NCBI GenBank assembly: GCA_016192435.1
Contig: JACPUD010000126.1
Location: 1-64,000, forward strand
DNA from: Rhodocyclales bacterium
GTDB taxonomy: Bacteria; Pseudomonadota; Gammaproteobacteria; Burkholderiales; Rhodocyclaceae
DNA length: 64,000 bases
Direction of reading: 5' to 3'
Below are positions 1-9,710 of the stretch, piece after piece. Position numbers and translations under genes: made by a program. The notes under the pieces are model-generated. The model saw only the letters and a list, made by a program, of their open reading frames with translations. It was not told the DNA's origin and did no database searches. Every line of letters starts with the position of its first letter. Within the stretch, counting starts at the first letter, position 1.

Positions 1-390
1 AAGGCGCTGCCCACGGGGCTGGAACCGAAAATGCGCAAACCGAACCTCGAAGCCACCCAGGTGTTGCTGGACGCCATTGAGCGCCGCAATCTTTCCTATA
101 TCAAAACCCTATTGACCATGGATTTCGATCTCGACGAGCCCGGCGCCGACGGCGCGACGCCGCTGATGCGCGCCGCCCAGCGCGGGGAATTCAAGATAGT
201 CCAGTTGCTGATCAAGCGGGGCGCCTCGCCATTGGTGGCCGGAGCTAACGGCAAGGCTTCGGATCTGGCGCAAAAGAACAACTTCCCGTCGGTCGCCGAG
301 TACTTGAAGAAGGTTGAAGAAGTCCAGGCGGCGGAAACCTCGCGACGGGCCGCAAGCCGGTCTCAGGGCGATACGGCGGTCGTTGCTTGA
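1..390 (+). CDS. Ankyrin-repeat protein (5' end outside window)
   Basis: The frame is open from base 1 and the first ATG is at 31, so the true start may lie upstream of the window. The visible 119 residues hold roughly one and a half ankyrin repeats: a DGATPLMRAAQRGEFKIVQ helix pair (about residues 39-60), then GANGKASDLAQKNNFPSVAEYL. A charged Ala/Arg-rich tail follows. Ankyrin repeats are protein-binding scaffolds, and in Gram-negative bacteria short ones are often periplasmic. No signal peptide can be judged because the start is uncertain. The partner and function are unknown. The repeat assignment is firm and the role is not. Confidence 0.72.
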   Translation, partial: KALPTGLEPKMRKPNLEATQVLLDAIERRNLSYIKTLLTMDFDLDEPGADGATPLMRAAQRGEFKIVQLLIKRGASPLVAGANGKASDLAQKNNFPSVAEYLKKVEEVQAAETSRRAASRSQGDTAVVA

Positions 391-414
391 CCCGGCTTGC
401 TCGCGGCGAGAAGC

Positions 415-666
415 CTAGCTTCCCGTACCGGCGGCGTCTCGCTTATCCCGCAGCGGCTCGCCGGCCATCAGGTGGAGAGCAATGACGATTCCTGCGATCA
501 CGTTGCCCAATGCAAATCCCGCAAGCAGCAGCGTGGTGCCAAGGGGCAGTTGATAGGCGTGCAACACGAAGGAGATGGCCGACGACAGGCCGTTGAGTAG
601 GATAAGCAGCCAGAACAGCGGATTTCGCGGCTGTATGAGTCGCGCGAACTTCAGTTCTCTGGTCAT
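415..666 (-). CDS. Small membrane protein of unknown function
   Basis: A protein of about 83 residues from ATG 666; a TTG at 684 would add six residues and cannot be excluded. It has two hydrophobic stretches, FWLLILLNGLSSAISFVL and TTLLLAGFALGNVIAGIVIAL, so it is probably a two-helix inner-membrane protein with a short positively charged tail. No family is recognised. It lies downstream of the lipoprotein gene at 704-1270 on the same strand, with a 37-base gap, and may be co-transcribed with it. Coding status rests on length, hydrophobic pattern and position. Confidence 0.5.
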   Translation of the reverse strand: MTRELKFARLIQPRNPLFWLLILLNGLSSAISFVLHAYQLPLGTTLLLAGFALGNVIAGIVIALHLMAGEPLRDKRDAAGTGS

Positions 667-703
667 AAGACACGATCGCTGCAATCCGCATCACGACACA
701 CGA

Positions 704-1270
704 TTAGTAACCGGGCCGCAGCAGATAGATTTCCACCCAGTGCCGCCGCGCATCCCGCTCCTTTTCGTGTTCACCGCCGAAACTGGCCAACAGGATGCGT
801 CGCGAGAGCACGCCGAGTTCTTGCAGGCGTTCCTTGACTTGTTGCAGGACTTTCTCTGCGAGTCCGATATTCAATGCCGGACTGCCGCGGTCCGGAACAT
901 GGCTTTCGAGGCGCAGAAGAATGCGCTCATCCCGCTTTGCCTCGTTGGCTATTTTCGCCAGGCGACCTTCCATCTCCAAGGAAAATCCCCCGCTGCCCGG
1001 GTCGATCTTGATCACCGCATCGGGTTCCGGCTCATGGCTGGCTTCCTTCTGCGGAGCAGACGGTGGCGCCGGCTTGGTAGCCAGCTTCCGCCTGGCTTGA
1101 TCGCTGTCGGCAGGAGATCGCCTGGCTTGCCGGATGGCGGCGGAATCGGTGCGGTAGTCCGTCGCTTGGGGCACCGCCGAATGGGTATTTCCGGCGCTCT
1201 TTGGCGGGGCCGCGCATGCGCCCAGGCATAGCGCAGTCGCCGCGATCAATAGGCTTGCTACAAGTTTCAT
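704..1270 (-). CDS. OmpA-like C-terminal domain lipoprotein
   Basis: A 188-residue protein. It begins with a lipoprotein signal, MKLVASLLIAATALCLGAC, where the lipobox LGAC gives cysteine 19 as the lipidated residue. A Pro/Ala/Lys-rich linker follows. The C-terminal region (about residues 95-185) is divergent OmpA/MotB-like: RILLRLESHVPDRGSPALNIGLAEKVLQ, then a basic strand and a final VEIYLL. Such domains bind peptidoglycan. The usual NxxLSxxRA motif is weak, so this is a distant member. The start overlaps the nhaR stop in an ATGA arrangement, which suggests translational coupling although the functions look unrelated. Confidence 0.6.
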   Translation of the reverse strand: MKLVASLLIAATALCLGACAAPPKSAGNTHSAVPQATDYRTDSAAIRQARRSPADSDQARRKLATKPAPPSAPQKEASHEPEPDAVIKIDPGSGGFSLEMEGRLAKIANEAKRDERILLRLESHVPDRGSPALNIGLAEKVLQQVKERLQELGVLSRRILLASFGGEHEKERDARRHWVEIYLLRPGY

Positions 1271-2190
1271 TTCTTTCTCGCTGCAATGGTTCCGCCAAAA
1301 ATATCATGCTGAGCGAAGCGGCAGATGGCGGCGATGATGGGATGCGTCAGCTTGCGTTCATTGGTAATGGCAAAGATCTGTTCGCGCACGGTATCGATTC
1401 TGCCCACGACCTGTACGTCGTGCTGACTGACGATGTAGGACTCGATCGCCGTCGGTGCCACAAAAAAACCGGCCCCGGCCTGGCCGAATGCCTGCAACAG
1501 TGCGCTGTCGTCGAATTCACCGACGATGCGCGGCCGCAGCCGCTCGGCCTCGAACCAACGCATCAGGCGCGGTTGCAAGGCCACATCGACTCCGGGAAGC
1601 AGAAACGCGGCGCCGTCGAGCAGCAGCGGAAAGGGTCGGGACGCCTGCTGGACCAGCGCTTGCGTGCCAAACACGCTGATCCCGCTCTCGCCCAGGAAAT
1701 GGTCGTAACCGCGCACATTCAGGTTGTCGGGCATGGGACGATCGGCGATCACCATGTCGAGGCGATGTATCGCCAGGTCCGCCAGCAGCGTCGTCAGGCG
1801 CCCTTCGCGACAGATCAGCTTGATGGGTTCCTCAAAGGCCAGGGACGGCTCGACCAGACGATAAGCCACCATTTTCGGGACCGAGTCGGCGATGCCTACA
1901 CGGAACGGCGCACCGTGCGCCAGCGCGCCGTCGCGCAGCGAATCCAGCATTTCATCCCCCAGCGCGAATATCTGTTCGGCGTAACCGAGCAGGCGTTGCC
2001 CGGTTTCGGTCAACTCCAGGCCGCGTCCGACACGGCGAAACAGATCGACCCCGAGCATGGCCTCAAGTTCGCTCAACTGGCCGCTGATCGACTGAGGCGT
2101 GAGATGCAGTTGCTCGCTGGCACGGGCGATGCTGCCGGATTTTGCAACCATCCAGAAATAGCGCAAGTGCTTGAAGTTGAGGGCGGCCAT
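1267..2190 (-). CDS. nhaR: LysR-family regulator, NhaR type
   Basis: A 307-residue LysR-type transcriptional regulator. The N-terminal winged helix-turn-helix (residues 3-62) contains LNFKHLRYFWMVAKSGSIA and LHLTPQSISGQLSELE. The FWMVAKSGS and TPQSISGQ motifs are typical of NhaR, the sodium-responsive activator of the Na+/H+ antiporter nhaA in enterobacteria. The rest is the substrate-binding domain. No nhaA gene is adjacent, but a CPA2 cation/proton antiporter lies at 5240-6430. The gene is divergent from htpX across a 215-base AT-rich intergenic region where it may bind. NhaR subfamily confidence is good; target genes are inferred. Confidence 0.8.
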   Translation of the reverse strand: MAALNFKHLRYFWMVAKSGSIARASEQLHLTPQSISGQLSELEAMLGVDLFRRVGRGLELTETGQRLLGYAEQIFALGDEMLDSLRDGALAHGAPFRVGIADSVPKMVAYRLVEPSLAFEEPIKLICREGRLTTLLADLAIHRLDMVIADRPMPDNLNVRGYDHFLGESGISVFGTQALVQQASRPFPLLLDGAAFLLPGVDVALQPRLMRWFEAERLRPRIVGEFDDSALLQAFGQAGAGFFVAPTAIESYIVSQHDVQVVGRIDTVREQIFAITNERKLTHPIIAAICRFAQHDIFGGTIAARKK

Positions 2191-2405
2191 GATGTCTCGT
2201 CGTTGATTTATGCGCTATGCGCCGCAGATGCCGTGATCCGACTTGCTGCGCAGACCGTCGCATCCGTTTATCCGATTAATTAGTTAATTATATTCGATTT
2301 GTACGATCCTTCTGCCGACTCTATGATGGCCCGTTCGGTGATCCCGAGGCTGCTATCCGCAGCGCCTGACACTCACTGAACAGTGCAATCGAAGAGGAGT
2401 CAATC

Positions 2406-3284
2406 ATGAAACGGACACTGCTATTTCTCGCTACCAACATGGCCATCGTGCTGGTGCTCTCGATCACCATGCGCGTGCTGGGTGTCGAGCCCTATCTCAA
2501 CGCCAACGGCCTGAATCTAGGCTCCTTGCTGATATTTGCCGCAGTGATGGGCTTTGGCGGATCGTTCATCGCGCTGGCCATCTCCAAGTGGTCGGCAAAA
2601 AAATCGATGGGTGTGCGGGTGATCGAGACGCCGTCGACGTCGACCGAATTCTGGCTGCTCGAAACCATCCGCAAATATGCGGCGGAAGCCGGCATCAAAA
2701 CGCCCGAAGTGGGCATCTACGAATCGCCGGACGTCAATGCCTTTGCCACTGGCATGAGCAAGAACAGTTCACTCATCGCTGTCTCCACGGGCCTGCTGCA
2801 AACCATGACCAGACAGGAAACCGAAGCGGTGCTCGGGCATGAAGTCGCCCACGCAGCAAACGGCGACATGGTAACCCTGGCGCTGATCCAGGGCGTGGTG
2901 AATACCTTCGTGATGTTCTTCTCGCGCGTTATCGGTCACCTGGTGGACAAGGTGGTGTTCAAGACCGAGCGCGGCCATGGTCCGGCGTTCTTCGTCACCA
3001 TGATCGTTGCCGAACTGGTATTGGGTGTCCTCGCCTCTGTCATCGTCATGTGGTTCTCGCGCCAGCGTGAATTCCGGGCCGACCAGGGGGGTGCCAGCCT
3101 TGCCGGTAGGCAAAACATGATTGCCGCGTTGCAACGTCTGAATTCGCTGCATCCGCAGCCTCTGCCCGACAAAATGGCCGCCTTCGGCATTGCCGGCGGC
3201 GGCGGTGGCGGCATCAAACGGCTTTTCATGACCCATCCGCCATTGGAAGAGCGCATCGCGACGCTCAAGGCTGGTTCCGACTGA
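2406..3284 (+). CDS. htpX: Membrane zinc metalloprotease HtpX
   Basis: A 292-residue protein of typical HtpX length. It has two N-terminal membrane helices (about 5-25 and 38-60), the zinc-binding motif HEVAH at residues 145-149 preceded by AVLG, two further helices (about 155-215), and the third zinc-ligand region in [11 protein letters not shown] Gly-rich loop precedes the C-terminal [10 protein letters not shown] motif, conserved in the family. HtpX degrades misfolded inner-membrane proteins alongside FtsH and is usually heat- or envelope-stress inducible. The start is supported by a strong AGAGGAG site about seven bases upstream. It is transcribed alone, divergent from nhaR. Confidence 0.95.
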   Translation: MKRTLLFLATNMAIVLVLSITMRVLGVEPYLNANGLNLGSLLIFAAVMGFGGSFIALAISKWSAKKSMGVRVIETPSTSTEFWLLETIRKYAAEAGIKTPEVGIYESPDVNAFATGMSKNSSLIAVSTGLLQTMTRQETEAVLGHEVAHAANGDMVTLALIQGVVNTFVMFFSRVIGHLVDKVVFKTERGHGPAFFVTMIVAELVLGVLASVIVMWFSRQREFRADQGGASLAGRQNMIAALQRLNSLHPQPLPDKMAAFGIAGGGGGGIKRLFMTHPPLEERIATLKAGSD

Positions 3285-3333
3285 TCGGACATCGGCCAGG
3301 CCGGTTTTATCGCCTTGGCGCCGGCCGCGCTGT

Positions 3334-4110
3334 TCAGCGCGCGGCAGCGAGGAAGGCTTCCAGCAGCGGCGCGCAGTCGAGCAAGTCCTCGTCGGCGAAC
3401 TGGGCGTGAAACTCCGGATGCCATTGCACGCCGCAGACGAAGCTGCGACCGTCCCAGCGTATCGCCTCCACTACGCCGTCGGCACCCTCGGCCTCCACCA
3501 CCACGCCGCGGCCGGGCCGGTTGATCGCCTGGTGATGGATCGAGACGACCTTGGCTTCGGTACGGCCGCCGAACCAGTCGGCGAACTTTCCGCCGGCGAT
3601 GAATTTCACCGTATGGATGTTGCGATCGTAAGCCGGCGTCTCATGCCCGGATGCCGTAGGAAATTGGGTCGGCAGATCCTGAAACAGCGAGCCGCCGAGT
3701 GCAACGTTGATCAACTGCATGCCGCGACAGATACCAAGAATGGGTTTGCGGGCTTCCATGAACTCATGCACCAGTTCCAGCTCGTAGGCGTCGCGCACCG
3801 CATCCCCGTTCCATTCCGGCCGCAGCGGCTCTTCGCCATAGGCTTGCGGGCTGACATCGGCGCCGCCCTGCAGGATCAATCCATCAAGGTATTCGGCATA
3901 GTCGCGCAAGCGGATATTGCTGCGCAGCAATGTGCCATCGGCCACCACCGAGGGCACCATCAGCACCAGTACATCCCGCGACATCGCCCACTGCGCCACG
4001 CTTTGCTCGAGTACCTGCAGCGTCCTGCTGCGAATGCCGGCGCCGCCCAGTTCGGGATGAAAGATGCGGGCCGAAAGGCCGATGCGGATCGGCCGCCGCC
4101 GCCCGATCAT
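3334..4110 (-). CDS. Class I glutamine amidotransferase, PuuD-like gamma-glutamyl hydrolase
   Basis: 258 residues from ATG 4110. This start overlaps the stop of the upstream YbdK-type gene (ATGA). The frame is open further upstream, but that part is shadow sequence. It contains the nucleophile elbow [21 protein letters not shown], with cysteine in GICRG, and the histidine/glutamate part of the triad in GVQWHPEF. An early GGADVSP segment matches the gamma-glutamyl-GABA hydrolase family. These enzymes hydrolyse gamma-glutamyl amide bonds of putrescine catabolites or related compounds. Pairing with a glutamate-amine ligase-like gene suggests a gamma-glutamyl compound as substrate, but the exact one is not known. 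Confidence 0.85.
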   Translation of the reverse strand: MIGRRRPIRIGLSARIFHPELGGAGIRSRTLQVLEQSVAQWAMSRDVLVLMVPSVVADGTLLRSNIRLRDYAEYLDGLILQGGADVSPQAYGEEPLRPEWNGDAVRDAYELELVHEFMEARKPILGICRGMQLINVALGGSLFQDLPTQFPTASGHETPAYDRNIHTVKFIAGGKFADWFGGRTEAKVVSIHHQAINRPGRGVVVEAEGADGVVEAIRWDGRSFVCGVQWHPEFHAQFADEDLLDCAPLLEAFLAAAR

Positions 4111-5237
4111 GTCGCCCTCTTGGTGCGGAAGCTGCGAACGGCGGCATCGACCATGCCCGCGACGCCTCCCTGCTCGCCATACTGTCCGCGCAGAAAGCTG
4201 GCGTGATTGCCCGTGTGGACCGTAACGGCGTAGAGCTCGTCGAGAGCCGCCTGGCTGCCCAACGCCGCGGCATGAGGGGTGAGGTGGCGCAGCGTGGCCA
4301 GGATGTCTTCGCGCAATGAACGGTTCTCGTTGGTCTTGGGATGCACGAAGGCGCCGTCGAGACCAAATCGGCAGGCTTGAAAGCGGTTGTAGTTGTAGAC
4401 CAGATAGTCGTCTTCGGCCGGTGGCGGCTCCTGGTGTTGGAGCAACATGCGGCACAAGGCCTGCAGGTAGCTGGCCAGGGCCGCGGCACGTTCTACGCTC
4501 AACGGCGTATCGCAGACGCGCAGTTCGATGGTGCCGTACTCGGGCTTGGGGCGGATGTCCCAGTAAAAATCCTTCATGCTCTTCACCACGCCGGTAGCCT
4601 CCATCTTGGCGAAGTAGCTACGTTCGAAGTCGATCCACCTTAGCAGGAAGGGCGCGCGACCAGAAAGCGGAAAGGCAAACACCGAATTCAGGCGCGCCGA
4701 GTCGAACAGGGTGTCGACGCCCTGCGAAAACGGCGACGACGCCGAAAGCGCTATGAAATGCGGCAGATAGCGATTCAGCGCGTGCAGCAGATAGAGTCCT
4801 TCGTCGGCCGAGCCGCAGCCGATATGCACATGCTGGCCGAACACGGTGAACTGCTTGGCGAGGTAGCCGTAAAGTTCGGAAAGCTCCTTGAAGCGCGGCT
4901 TGGCGAAAATGCGCTGGTCGAACCAGCGCTGGAAGGGATGGGTACCGCCGCCGCATATCGCAACATTGAGGCGGTCGCCGGTCGCCACCAGTGCGTCGCG
5001 CATCTGCCGCAACTGTTCCAGCAGTTCGTCATGGCGCGTATGCACGTCGGTGGCGATCTCGATCATGCTCTCTGTAATTTCCGGTTTGACGTCGCCGGGG
5101 AAGGGTTTGCGGGCAAGCAGATGCAGCATGTCGGTGGCTGCCGCCGCGAGATCGAAATCGGTAGGATTGACCAATTGCAGTTCGAGTTCGACGCCCATGG
5201 TCAGCGGGCTGCTGGTCTTGAAGGCTTCGAGCGCCAT
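4107..5237 (-). CDS. YbdK-type carboxylate-amine ligase (GCS2 family)
   Basis: 376 residues starting at ATG 5237; the longer open frame upstream belongs to the antiporter region read out of frame. It has the N-terminal [12 protein letters not shown] (family motif GxExE), then [19 protein letters not shown] with the metal/ATP-binding histidine pair, and [19 protein letters not shown] near the C-terminus. This is the glutamate-cysteine ligase 2 superfamily. E. coli YbdK has weak gamma-glutamylcysteine ligase activity; most members have no proven substrate. It is sandwiched between the antiporter (2-base gap) and the amidotransferase (4-base overlap), so the three form an operon. Confidence 0.88.
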   Translation of the reverse strand: MALEAFKTSSPLTMGVELELQLVNPTDFDLAAAATDMLHLLARKPFPGDVKPEITESMIEIATDVHTRHDELLEQLRQMRDALVATGDRLNVAICGGGTHPFQRWFDQRIFAKPRFKELSELYGYLAKQFTVFGQHVHIGCGSADEGLYLLHALNRYLPHFIALSASSPFSQGVDTLFDSARLNSVFAFPLSGRAPFLLRWIDFERSYFAKMEATGVVKSMKDFYWDIRPKPEYGTIELRVCDTPLSVERAAALASYLQALCRMLLQHQEPPPAEDDYLVYNYNRFQACRFGLDGAFVHPKTNENRSLREDILATLRHLTPHAAALGSQAALDELYAVTVHTGNHASFLRGQYGEQGGVAGMVDAAVRSFRTKRAT

Positions 5238-5239
5238 AT

Positions 5240-6430
5240 TCAGCCCTCCCGTCCCGGCTGCGCTTCGCCGGCACGGCACAGCGCCCATTGCGTTGCCATC
5301 GGCCCCACTATATTGAGTAATAGCATCACGGCGGCCACGCCGGGCAGGTGCGCGACGAGTTTCGCATCGAGATGGCGCGTCTGTTCCAGCAGCATCATGG
5401 AGAATACCGACAGTGGCATCAGGGCGACGCCAGTCAAGGCTCCCTTGCGCCAACTCAGTCCGCTGACCCGGGCGAACAACGTGGTGGCACCGGTTTTGAC
5501 CAGCAGGCGCGCCACCAGCACCGCGGCGCCCAGCTCGATTCCGGCGACAACCTGTCGCCAATCGAGCGTAGACGCGATGAACACGAACAACAGCACTGTC
5601 AGCAGGTCGCCCAGGGCGCCGAAATTGCGCTGGGCCTGCGACAGCAGGACGCGTCGATGACGGGCTACCAGCCCGAAAGCCAGCGCGGCGAGGATCGGCG
5701 AAAACTTGAAGGCGTCGGTCAGCGCCGTGAGCAGCAGCACAGCCAAGGCAAATGCCACCGTGGTGTGGTGCGTAAGCCCCCCGGTGATGCGCAGCAGCCC
5801 TGGAACCGCGACGCCGAACAGGGTGCCCAGGCCGGCGGACACCAGAACCACGACAACGCTGTTCCATACCGCCGTGAATACGCCGCCATTGCCGGTCAGC
5901 ATCGCATAACCGACGACAGCCTTGAAGGCGACCACGGCGAACACGCAGTTGAAGGCAGACAGATGCAGCGTGCGCTCGGTCACCTGCCCCGATCCGCGCA
6001 ATTCGTTGACCACCCGCAGTACGGCAGCCGGCGAGGTCGGTACCGCGAGGGCAGCCAGCAACAGCGCGGGTATCGGCGCCTGGCCGAATATCCGGGCGAT
6101 GAGAAATACCACGGCGAAGGTGGCCGTGGCTTCGACCACACTGGTCGCGCCCAGCCAGGGATTGGCGCGCAGCCAGCCGAGGTTGATGCGGTAGCCCAAC
6201 TCGAACAGGATCAGCGCGAGAGCTACATTGATCAGCAACATCATTGCTGCACCTGACGGCTGGGACAGAAAGCCTCCCTGGCTCGAAGCCATCAGGAATC
6301 CGGCGATTGCGTAACTGCTGATGCGGGGCAAGCCGAGCCAGCGCCGCCCGAATTCGCCCGCTATCCAGGCCAGCGCCAGTGCGACCGGCCAGGCGATCTC
6401 CACAAGGATAAGGTTGAGGCTCGCTGCCAT
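5240..6430 (-). CDS. CPA2-family cation/proton antiporter
   Basis: 396 residues and almost entirely hydrophobic, with about twelve predicted helices. Motifs typical of Kef-type monovalent cation:proton antiporters are visible: [17 protein letters not shown] in helix 3-4 and [18 protein letters not shown] in the core helix, with [15 protein letters not shown] and [27 protein letters not shown] later. There is no C-terminal TrkA-N domain, so it is a membrane-only member. It exchanges protons for Na+ or K+ across the inner membrane. It is the first gene of the operon with the YbdK-type ligase and the amidotransferase. E. coli Kef systems are gated by glutathione, so the pairing is suggestive, but no gating domain is present. 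Confidence 0.85.
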   Translation of the reverse strand: MAASLNLILVEIAWPVALALAWIAGEFGRRWLGLPRISSYAIAGFLMASSQGGFLSQPSGAAMMLLINVALALILFELGYRINLGWLRANPWLGATSVVEATATFAVVFLIARIFGQAPIPALLLAALAVPTSPAAVLRVVNELRGSGQVTERTLHLSAFNCVFAVVAFKAVVGYAMLTGNGGVFTAVWNSVVVVLVSAGLGTLFGVAVPGLLRITGGLTHHTTVAFALAVLLLTALTDAFKFSPILAALAFGLVARHRRVLLSQAQRNFGALGDLLTVLLFVFIASTLDWRQVVAGIELGAAVLVARLLVKTGATTLFARVSGLSWRKGALTGVALMPLSVFSMMLLEQTRHLDAKLVAHLPGVAAVMLLLNIVGPMATQWALCRAGEAQPGREG

Positions 6431-6519
6431 GTTTTCCTTTACTCAAGCGTTTCCGGCGCCAGCCGGCTTTCGATCAGTTGCCGGTGCCGCCGGATTCACC
6501 GTCCCGTCAGCGCCAACTT

Positions 6520-6915
6520 TCAATCTGGTGTCGACTTGCCGCCCTCGCCTCCGCTGAGCAAGGTCCGTAGCCCGACATAGGGCTTTTCGGGCTCCGCCAT
6601 CGCCGGTGCGGGCGCCACTTTGGCGAGTTCGGCCGCGAGTTCCTCGTTGCGGTGCTGTTGCTCGGCCAATTTGCGCTCAAGATCGGCGACCTGGCGACCG
6701 AGCCGTGCCGCCGCCCATTGCCCACGGATGACGGTCGGAGATGAGAGCAGGCCCGCAATCAGCGCGCCGAGACCGAGCGACAGCAGCAATACCAGCGCCA
6801 GTGAACCCTCGAAACGCCAAACGGCAAGCGTCACCACGACCGGTGTGTTGTTCTGCAGAGCGAACAACACCGCCCCGATGGCGAAGACGATGCCGACAAT
6901 CAACGTGAGCTGCAT
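6520..6915 (-). CDS. LapA-domain (DUF1049) inner-membrane protein
   Basis: 131 residues from ATG 6915. An in-frame ATG at 7002 would add 29 polar residues, but the domain begins at the 6915 start. The N-terminus MQLTLIVGIVFAIGAVLFALQNN is a membrane helix with the LapA-type FALQNNTPVVV turn, followed by a second helix ALVLLLSLGLGALIAGLL. It ends in a coiled-coil segment LGRQVADLERKLAEQQHRNEELAAELAK and a disordered tail. LapA with LapB controls LpxC and LPS synthesis; a true lapA lies next to lapB at 26.9-27.1 kb, so this is a second, longer paralogue. Confidence 0.75.
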   Translation of the reverse strand: MQLTLIVGIVFAIGAVLFALQNNTPVVVTLAVWRFEGSLALVLLLSLGLGALIAGLLSSPTVIRGQWAAARLGRQVADLERKLAEQQHRNEELAAELAKVAPAPAMAEPEKPYVGLRTLLSGGEGGKSTPD

Positions 6916-7031
6916 GACGAATTTTCCATTTTGGTGCTCCGATTCGATCCTGCGCGAGGGATCAATTCGAACACGATAGTCGCAAAAGATCTTGGAATCC
7001 ATGGCATAGTCGACTCATTACTTCGAATATA

Positions 7032-7057
7032 TCGAATAGTAACTAAATACTATTCGA
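7032..7057. promoter_or_regulatory. Perfect 10-bp inverted repeat in a divergent promoter region
   Basis: The arms TCGAATAGTA and TACTATTCGA flank a 6-base spacer, in an AT-rich stretch (about 7015-7085) between the LapA-like gene on minus and the BI-1 gene on plus. Additional TCGAAT half-sites lie at about 7022 and 7052. The symmetry and position suggest an operator for a dimeric repressor or activator, not a terminator, because no U-run follows either arm. The binding protein is unknown. Confidence 0.5.
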
Positions 7058-7130
7058 ATGGATCGATGCATCTAAAGCCCATACAATGGCTGCGTATCCA
7101 TCTACAAACCAAGATGACAAGGAGAAGCAA

Positions 7131-7805
7131 ATGAGCAACCTGCGAGCAATTGCCATTCCGCATAGTGGCGCTGAGTCGGTGCTGGCGACCAACAAGGTGA
7201 TTCGCAATACCTACATGCTGCTGTCGATGACGCTGCTGTTCTCCGCAGCCACCGCAGCCGCCGCGGTGGCGTTGAAGCTACCGCATCCCGGGTTGGTAGT
7301 GACCCTGGTTGGCTACTTCGGCCTGCTGTTCGCCACGACCAAACTGCGCAACAGCGCTTGGGGTCTGCTTTCAGTATTCGCACTGACCGGCTTCATGGGC
7401 TACACCCTGGGGCCGATTGTCAGCCACTATCTGGGCCTGCCCAACGGCGGCCAGACCGTGATGATGGCCATGACCGGCACCGCCGCGATCTTCCTCGGCC
7501 TGTCCGCTTACGCACTGACCACACGCAAGGATTTCAGCTTCATGGGCGGCTTCCTGATGGTCGGCATCCTGCTCGCCTTCCTTGCCGGCCTGGCGGCGAT
7601 ATTTTTCGAGATTCCGGCACTGTCACTGACCGTCTCGGCCGCCTTCGTCCTGCTGATGTCGGGCCTGATCCTGTATGAAACCTCGAACATCATTCATGGC
7701 GGCGAAACCAACTATGTCATGGCGACGGTGACGCTGTTCGTATCGATTTTCAATCTCTTCACCAGTCTCCTGCATTTGCTGGGCTTCATGAACAGCAGCG
7801 ACTAA
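7131..7805 (+). CDS. Bax inhibitor-1 / YccA family membrane protein
   Basis: 224 residues from ATG 7131, chosen because AAGGAG lies 6 bases upstream; an earlier in-frame start at 7086 lacks a site. Seven hydrophobic helices fill the protein, beginning with NTYMLLSMTLLFSAATAAAAVAL. The family C-terminus is visible in LYETSNIIHGGETNYVMATV, whose acidic and tyrosine residues are conserved in BI-1 proteins, followed by LFVSIFNLFTSLLHLLG. E. coli YccA binds and inhibits the FtsH protease; bacterial BI-1 homologues are also proposed pH-sensitive calcium leak channels. Transcribed alone, divergent from the LapA-like gene. Confidence 0.92.
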   Translation: MSNLRAIAIPHSGAESVLATNKVIRNTYMLLSMTLLFSAATAAAAVALKLPHPGLVVTLVGYFGLLFATTKLRNSAWGLLSVFALTGFMGYTLGPIVSHYLGLPNGGQTVMMAMTGTAAIFLGLSAYALTTRKDFSFMGGFLMVGILLAFLAGLAAIFFEIPALSLTVSAAFVLLMSGLILYETSNIIHGGETNYVMATVTLFVSIFNLFTSLLHLLGFMNSSD

Positions 7806-7879
7806 TCAAAGCAGAACGATGCCGACCGCCTGAAACTGGCAGGGTGGTCGGCCTGTGGACTCTCATCGATCCCGGCAAT

Positions 7880-9229
7880 TCACGAGCTGCCGACTCCGCC
7901 GCCGACCTGGTCAGAGACCTGCGCAGCGTCGGTGGGTGGCTCTGACGGTTCAGGTAACTGGCTCGCGAGCACCTTATCCACCCGCTTGCCGTCGAGATCA
8001 ACCACTTCCATCTGCCAGCGCTCCCAATGGGCGATATCGCCCGTTTGCGGCAGGCGCCCCAGCAACCACATCATGAGGCCGCTAAGCGTGTGGTAGCGCC
8101 CCTTGTCTTCTTCGGGAACGGCCTTCAGCTCCAGCCGGTCCTTCAATTCGGGCACGGGAATCAGGCCGTCGAGCAGCCACGAACCGTCCTCGCGCTGGAC
8201 TGCCCATGCATCCTCCTGATTGCGCGGCTTGAACTCGCCGGTGACGGCCTCCAGCACGTCCTGCAGCGTGACCAAACCCTGTACTTCGCCATATTCATCG
8301 ACCACCAGCACCATCTGCATGCCGGAGGCGCGGAAATGCCCCAACAGGTCCATGCCGTTCAGGGTTTCGGGAACGAAAACGGCGGGTTGCAACTGGGCGG
8401 CGAGGTCAGTCGGCCCGCCCTTGAGCTTCTGGTTCAACAACTGCTTCGCATTGACGATGCCGAGTACTTCATGCAGTCCGCCGCGACAAACCGGAAAGCG
8501 CGAATGGTCCGAGGCGGCAATCCGTTGCAGGTTCTCTTCCAGCGAGCGCTCGACATCCAGATAGACGATATCGGCACGGGGAATCATCAGCGAACCGATC
8601 TGGCGGTCATCCAGGCGGAACACATTGCGCACCATCTCGTGTTCCTGCCGCTCGATCACTCCGGCTTCGGAACCTTCCTCGATCATGGCGTGAATCTCTT
8701 CTTCCGTCACGCCGTGAGTTGCCTGTTCGTGCTGTCCCAGCAGACGCAGGATCGCGTCGGTGGAGAAACTGAGCAAACGCACGAACGGTCGGGTGAACAG
8801 CGCGAGAAACTGCATCGGGCGCGCCACGAGGCGGGCGATTCCTTCCGGATTGATCTGGCCGATACGCTTGGGCACCAGTTCCCCGATGACGATGGACACA
8901 TAAGTGATGACTACCACCACCAGCGCCGTGGCGGCGATGCTACTGGCTTGCTGGTCGAAGCCCAGACCGTAAAGCCAGACGGCGAACGGGGCAGCCAGAA
9001 TCGCCTCACCGACGATGCCGTTGAGGATGCCGATCGAGGTAATGCCGATCTGAATGGTGGACAGGAAACGCGTCGGCTCGTCATGCAGCGTTATCGCGAC
9101 CGTGGCAGCCCCATCACCATTCTCCGCAAGCCTTGCCAGTCGCGTGCGGCGTGCCGTAACCAGGGCGATCTCGGACATGGCGAAGAGACCGTTGATCAGT
9201 ATCAAGATGATGAGCAGCAGGATCTCCAT
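7880..9229 (-). CDS. CorC/HlyC (CNNM) family protein with CBS domains
   Basis: 449 residues from ATG 9229. The N-terminal DUF21 domain (about 1-190) has three membrane helices and the segment MSEIALVTARRTRLARLAENGDGA. A CBS pair follows at about 205-325, including MIPRADIVYLDVERSLEENL and YGEVQGLVTLQDVLEAVTGE. The C-terminal CorC_HlyC domain has DGLIPVPELKDRLEL and YHTLSGLMMWLLGRLP. Family members are linked to magnesium/cobalt efflux or to membrane integrity; the haemolysin name is historical. It is transcribed alone toward the BI-1 gene. Confidence 0.9.
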   Translation of the reverse strand: MEILLLIILILINGLFAMSEIALVTARRTRLARLAENGDGAATVAITLHDEPTRFLSTIQIGITSIGILNGIVGEAILAAPFAVWLYGLGFDQQASSIAATALVVVVITYVSIVIGELVPKRIGQINPEGIARLVARPMQFLALFTRPFVRLLSFSTDAILRLLGQHEQATHGVTEEEIHAMIEEGSEAGVIERQEHEMVRNVFRLDDRQIGSLMIPRADIVYLDVERSLEENLQRIAASDHSRFPVCRGGLHEVLGIVNAKQLLNQKLKGGPTDLAAQLQPAVFVPETLNGMDLLGHFRASGMQMVLVVDEYGEVQGLVTLQDVLEAVTGEFKPRNQEDAWAVQREDGSWLLDGLIPVPELKDRLELKAVPEEDKGRYHTLSGLMMWLLGRLPQTGDIAHWERWQMEVVDLDGKRVDKVLASQLPEPSEPPTDAAQVSDQVGGGVGSS

Positions 9230-9710
9230 GGCGTAATCCCGGACTAGTTGATTACGACGAATGGCTGCGTCGCAGGACAAGCACGGGCGCATTTGTCGGC
9301 AAACACAGGAATGGACTTCAAGAGGACATTTACTTGCATATCAAGATACTTGGTCCCGTCACCATCAATCATCGCGGTATTTGATGGTGCTCGACATAGG
9401 CAGCGACTCGCGCGACGGCAACTCGCCGCACGTAATTGTCTCATGCAATATGGAGCAAAGCAGCCGCGACGAATCCAGTACGGGGTATGCGCGTCATCGA
9501 TGCCATCATCACCGCACCCTGGCCTATATGGATGGGTCAGATATTCTGGAGGCGTGTTACTCGGCCATCGAATGACTGGTGGCTACCGCATGCAGACTAC
9601 GAACGTCGTCAGGTGCGCGCATCATTGGCGCAGCATTCCCTCGCATGCGGTAGATTTCGAATTTGTGGGCAGCATGCGCATGCACGGGCAGTTCCGAACA
9701 GCGAACAGCC
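9230..9710. other. Gene-free stretch, likely island scar
   Basis: About 480 bases between the CorC-like gene and the integrase fragment, with no convincing gene. Short open frames exist on both strands but none has a recognisable protein, a good ribosome site or coding-like composition matching its neighbours. The base composition is visibly less GC-rich and more irregular than flanking genes. Together with the truncated integrase next door it is best read as the residue of a deleted mobile island at the guaA locus. No copy of the guaA 3' end was found here by eye. Confidence 0.5.

Noticed and set aside
4111-4455. N-terminal extension of the glutamine amidotransferase
   Set aside because: The extension is Arg/Pro/Gly-rich out-of-frame reading of the YbdK-type gene; the ATG at 4110 with the ATGA overlap gives a normal family length.
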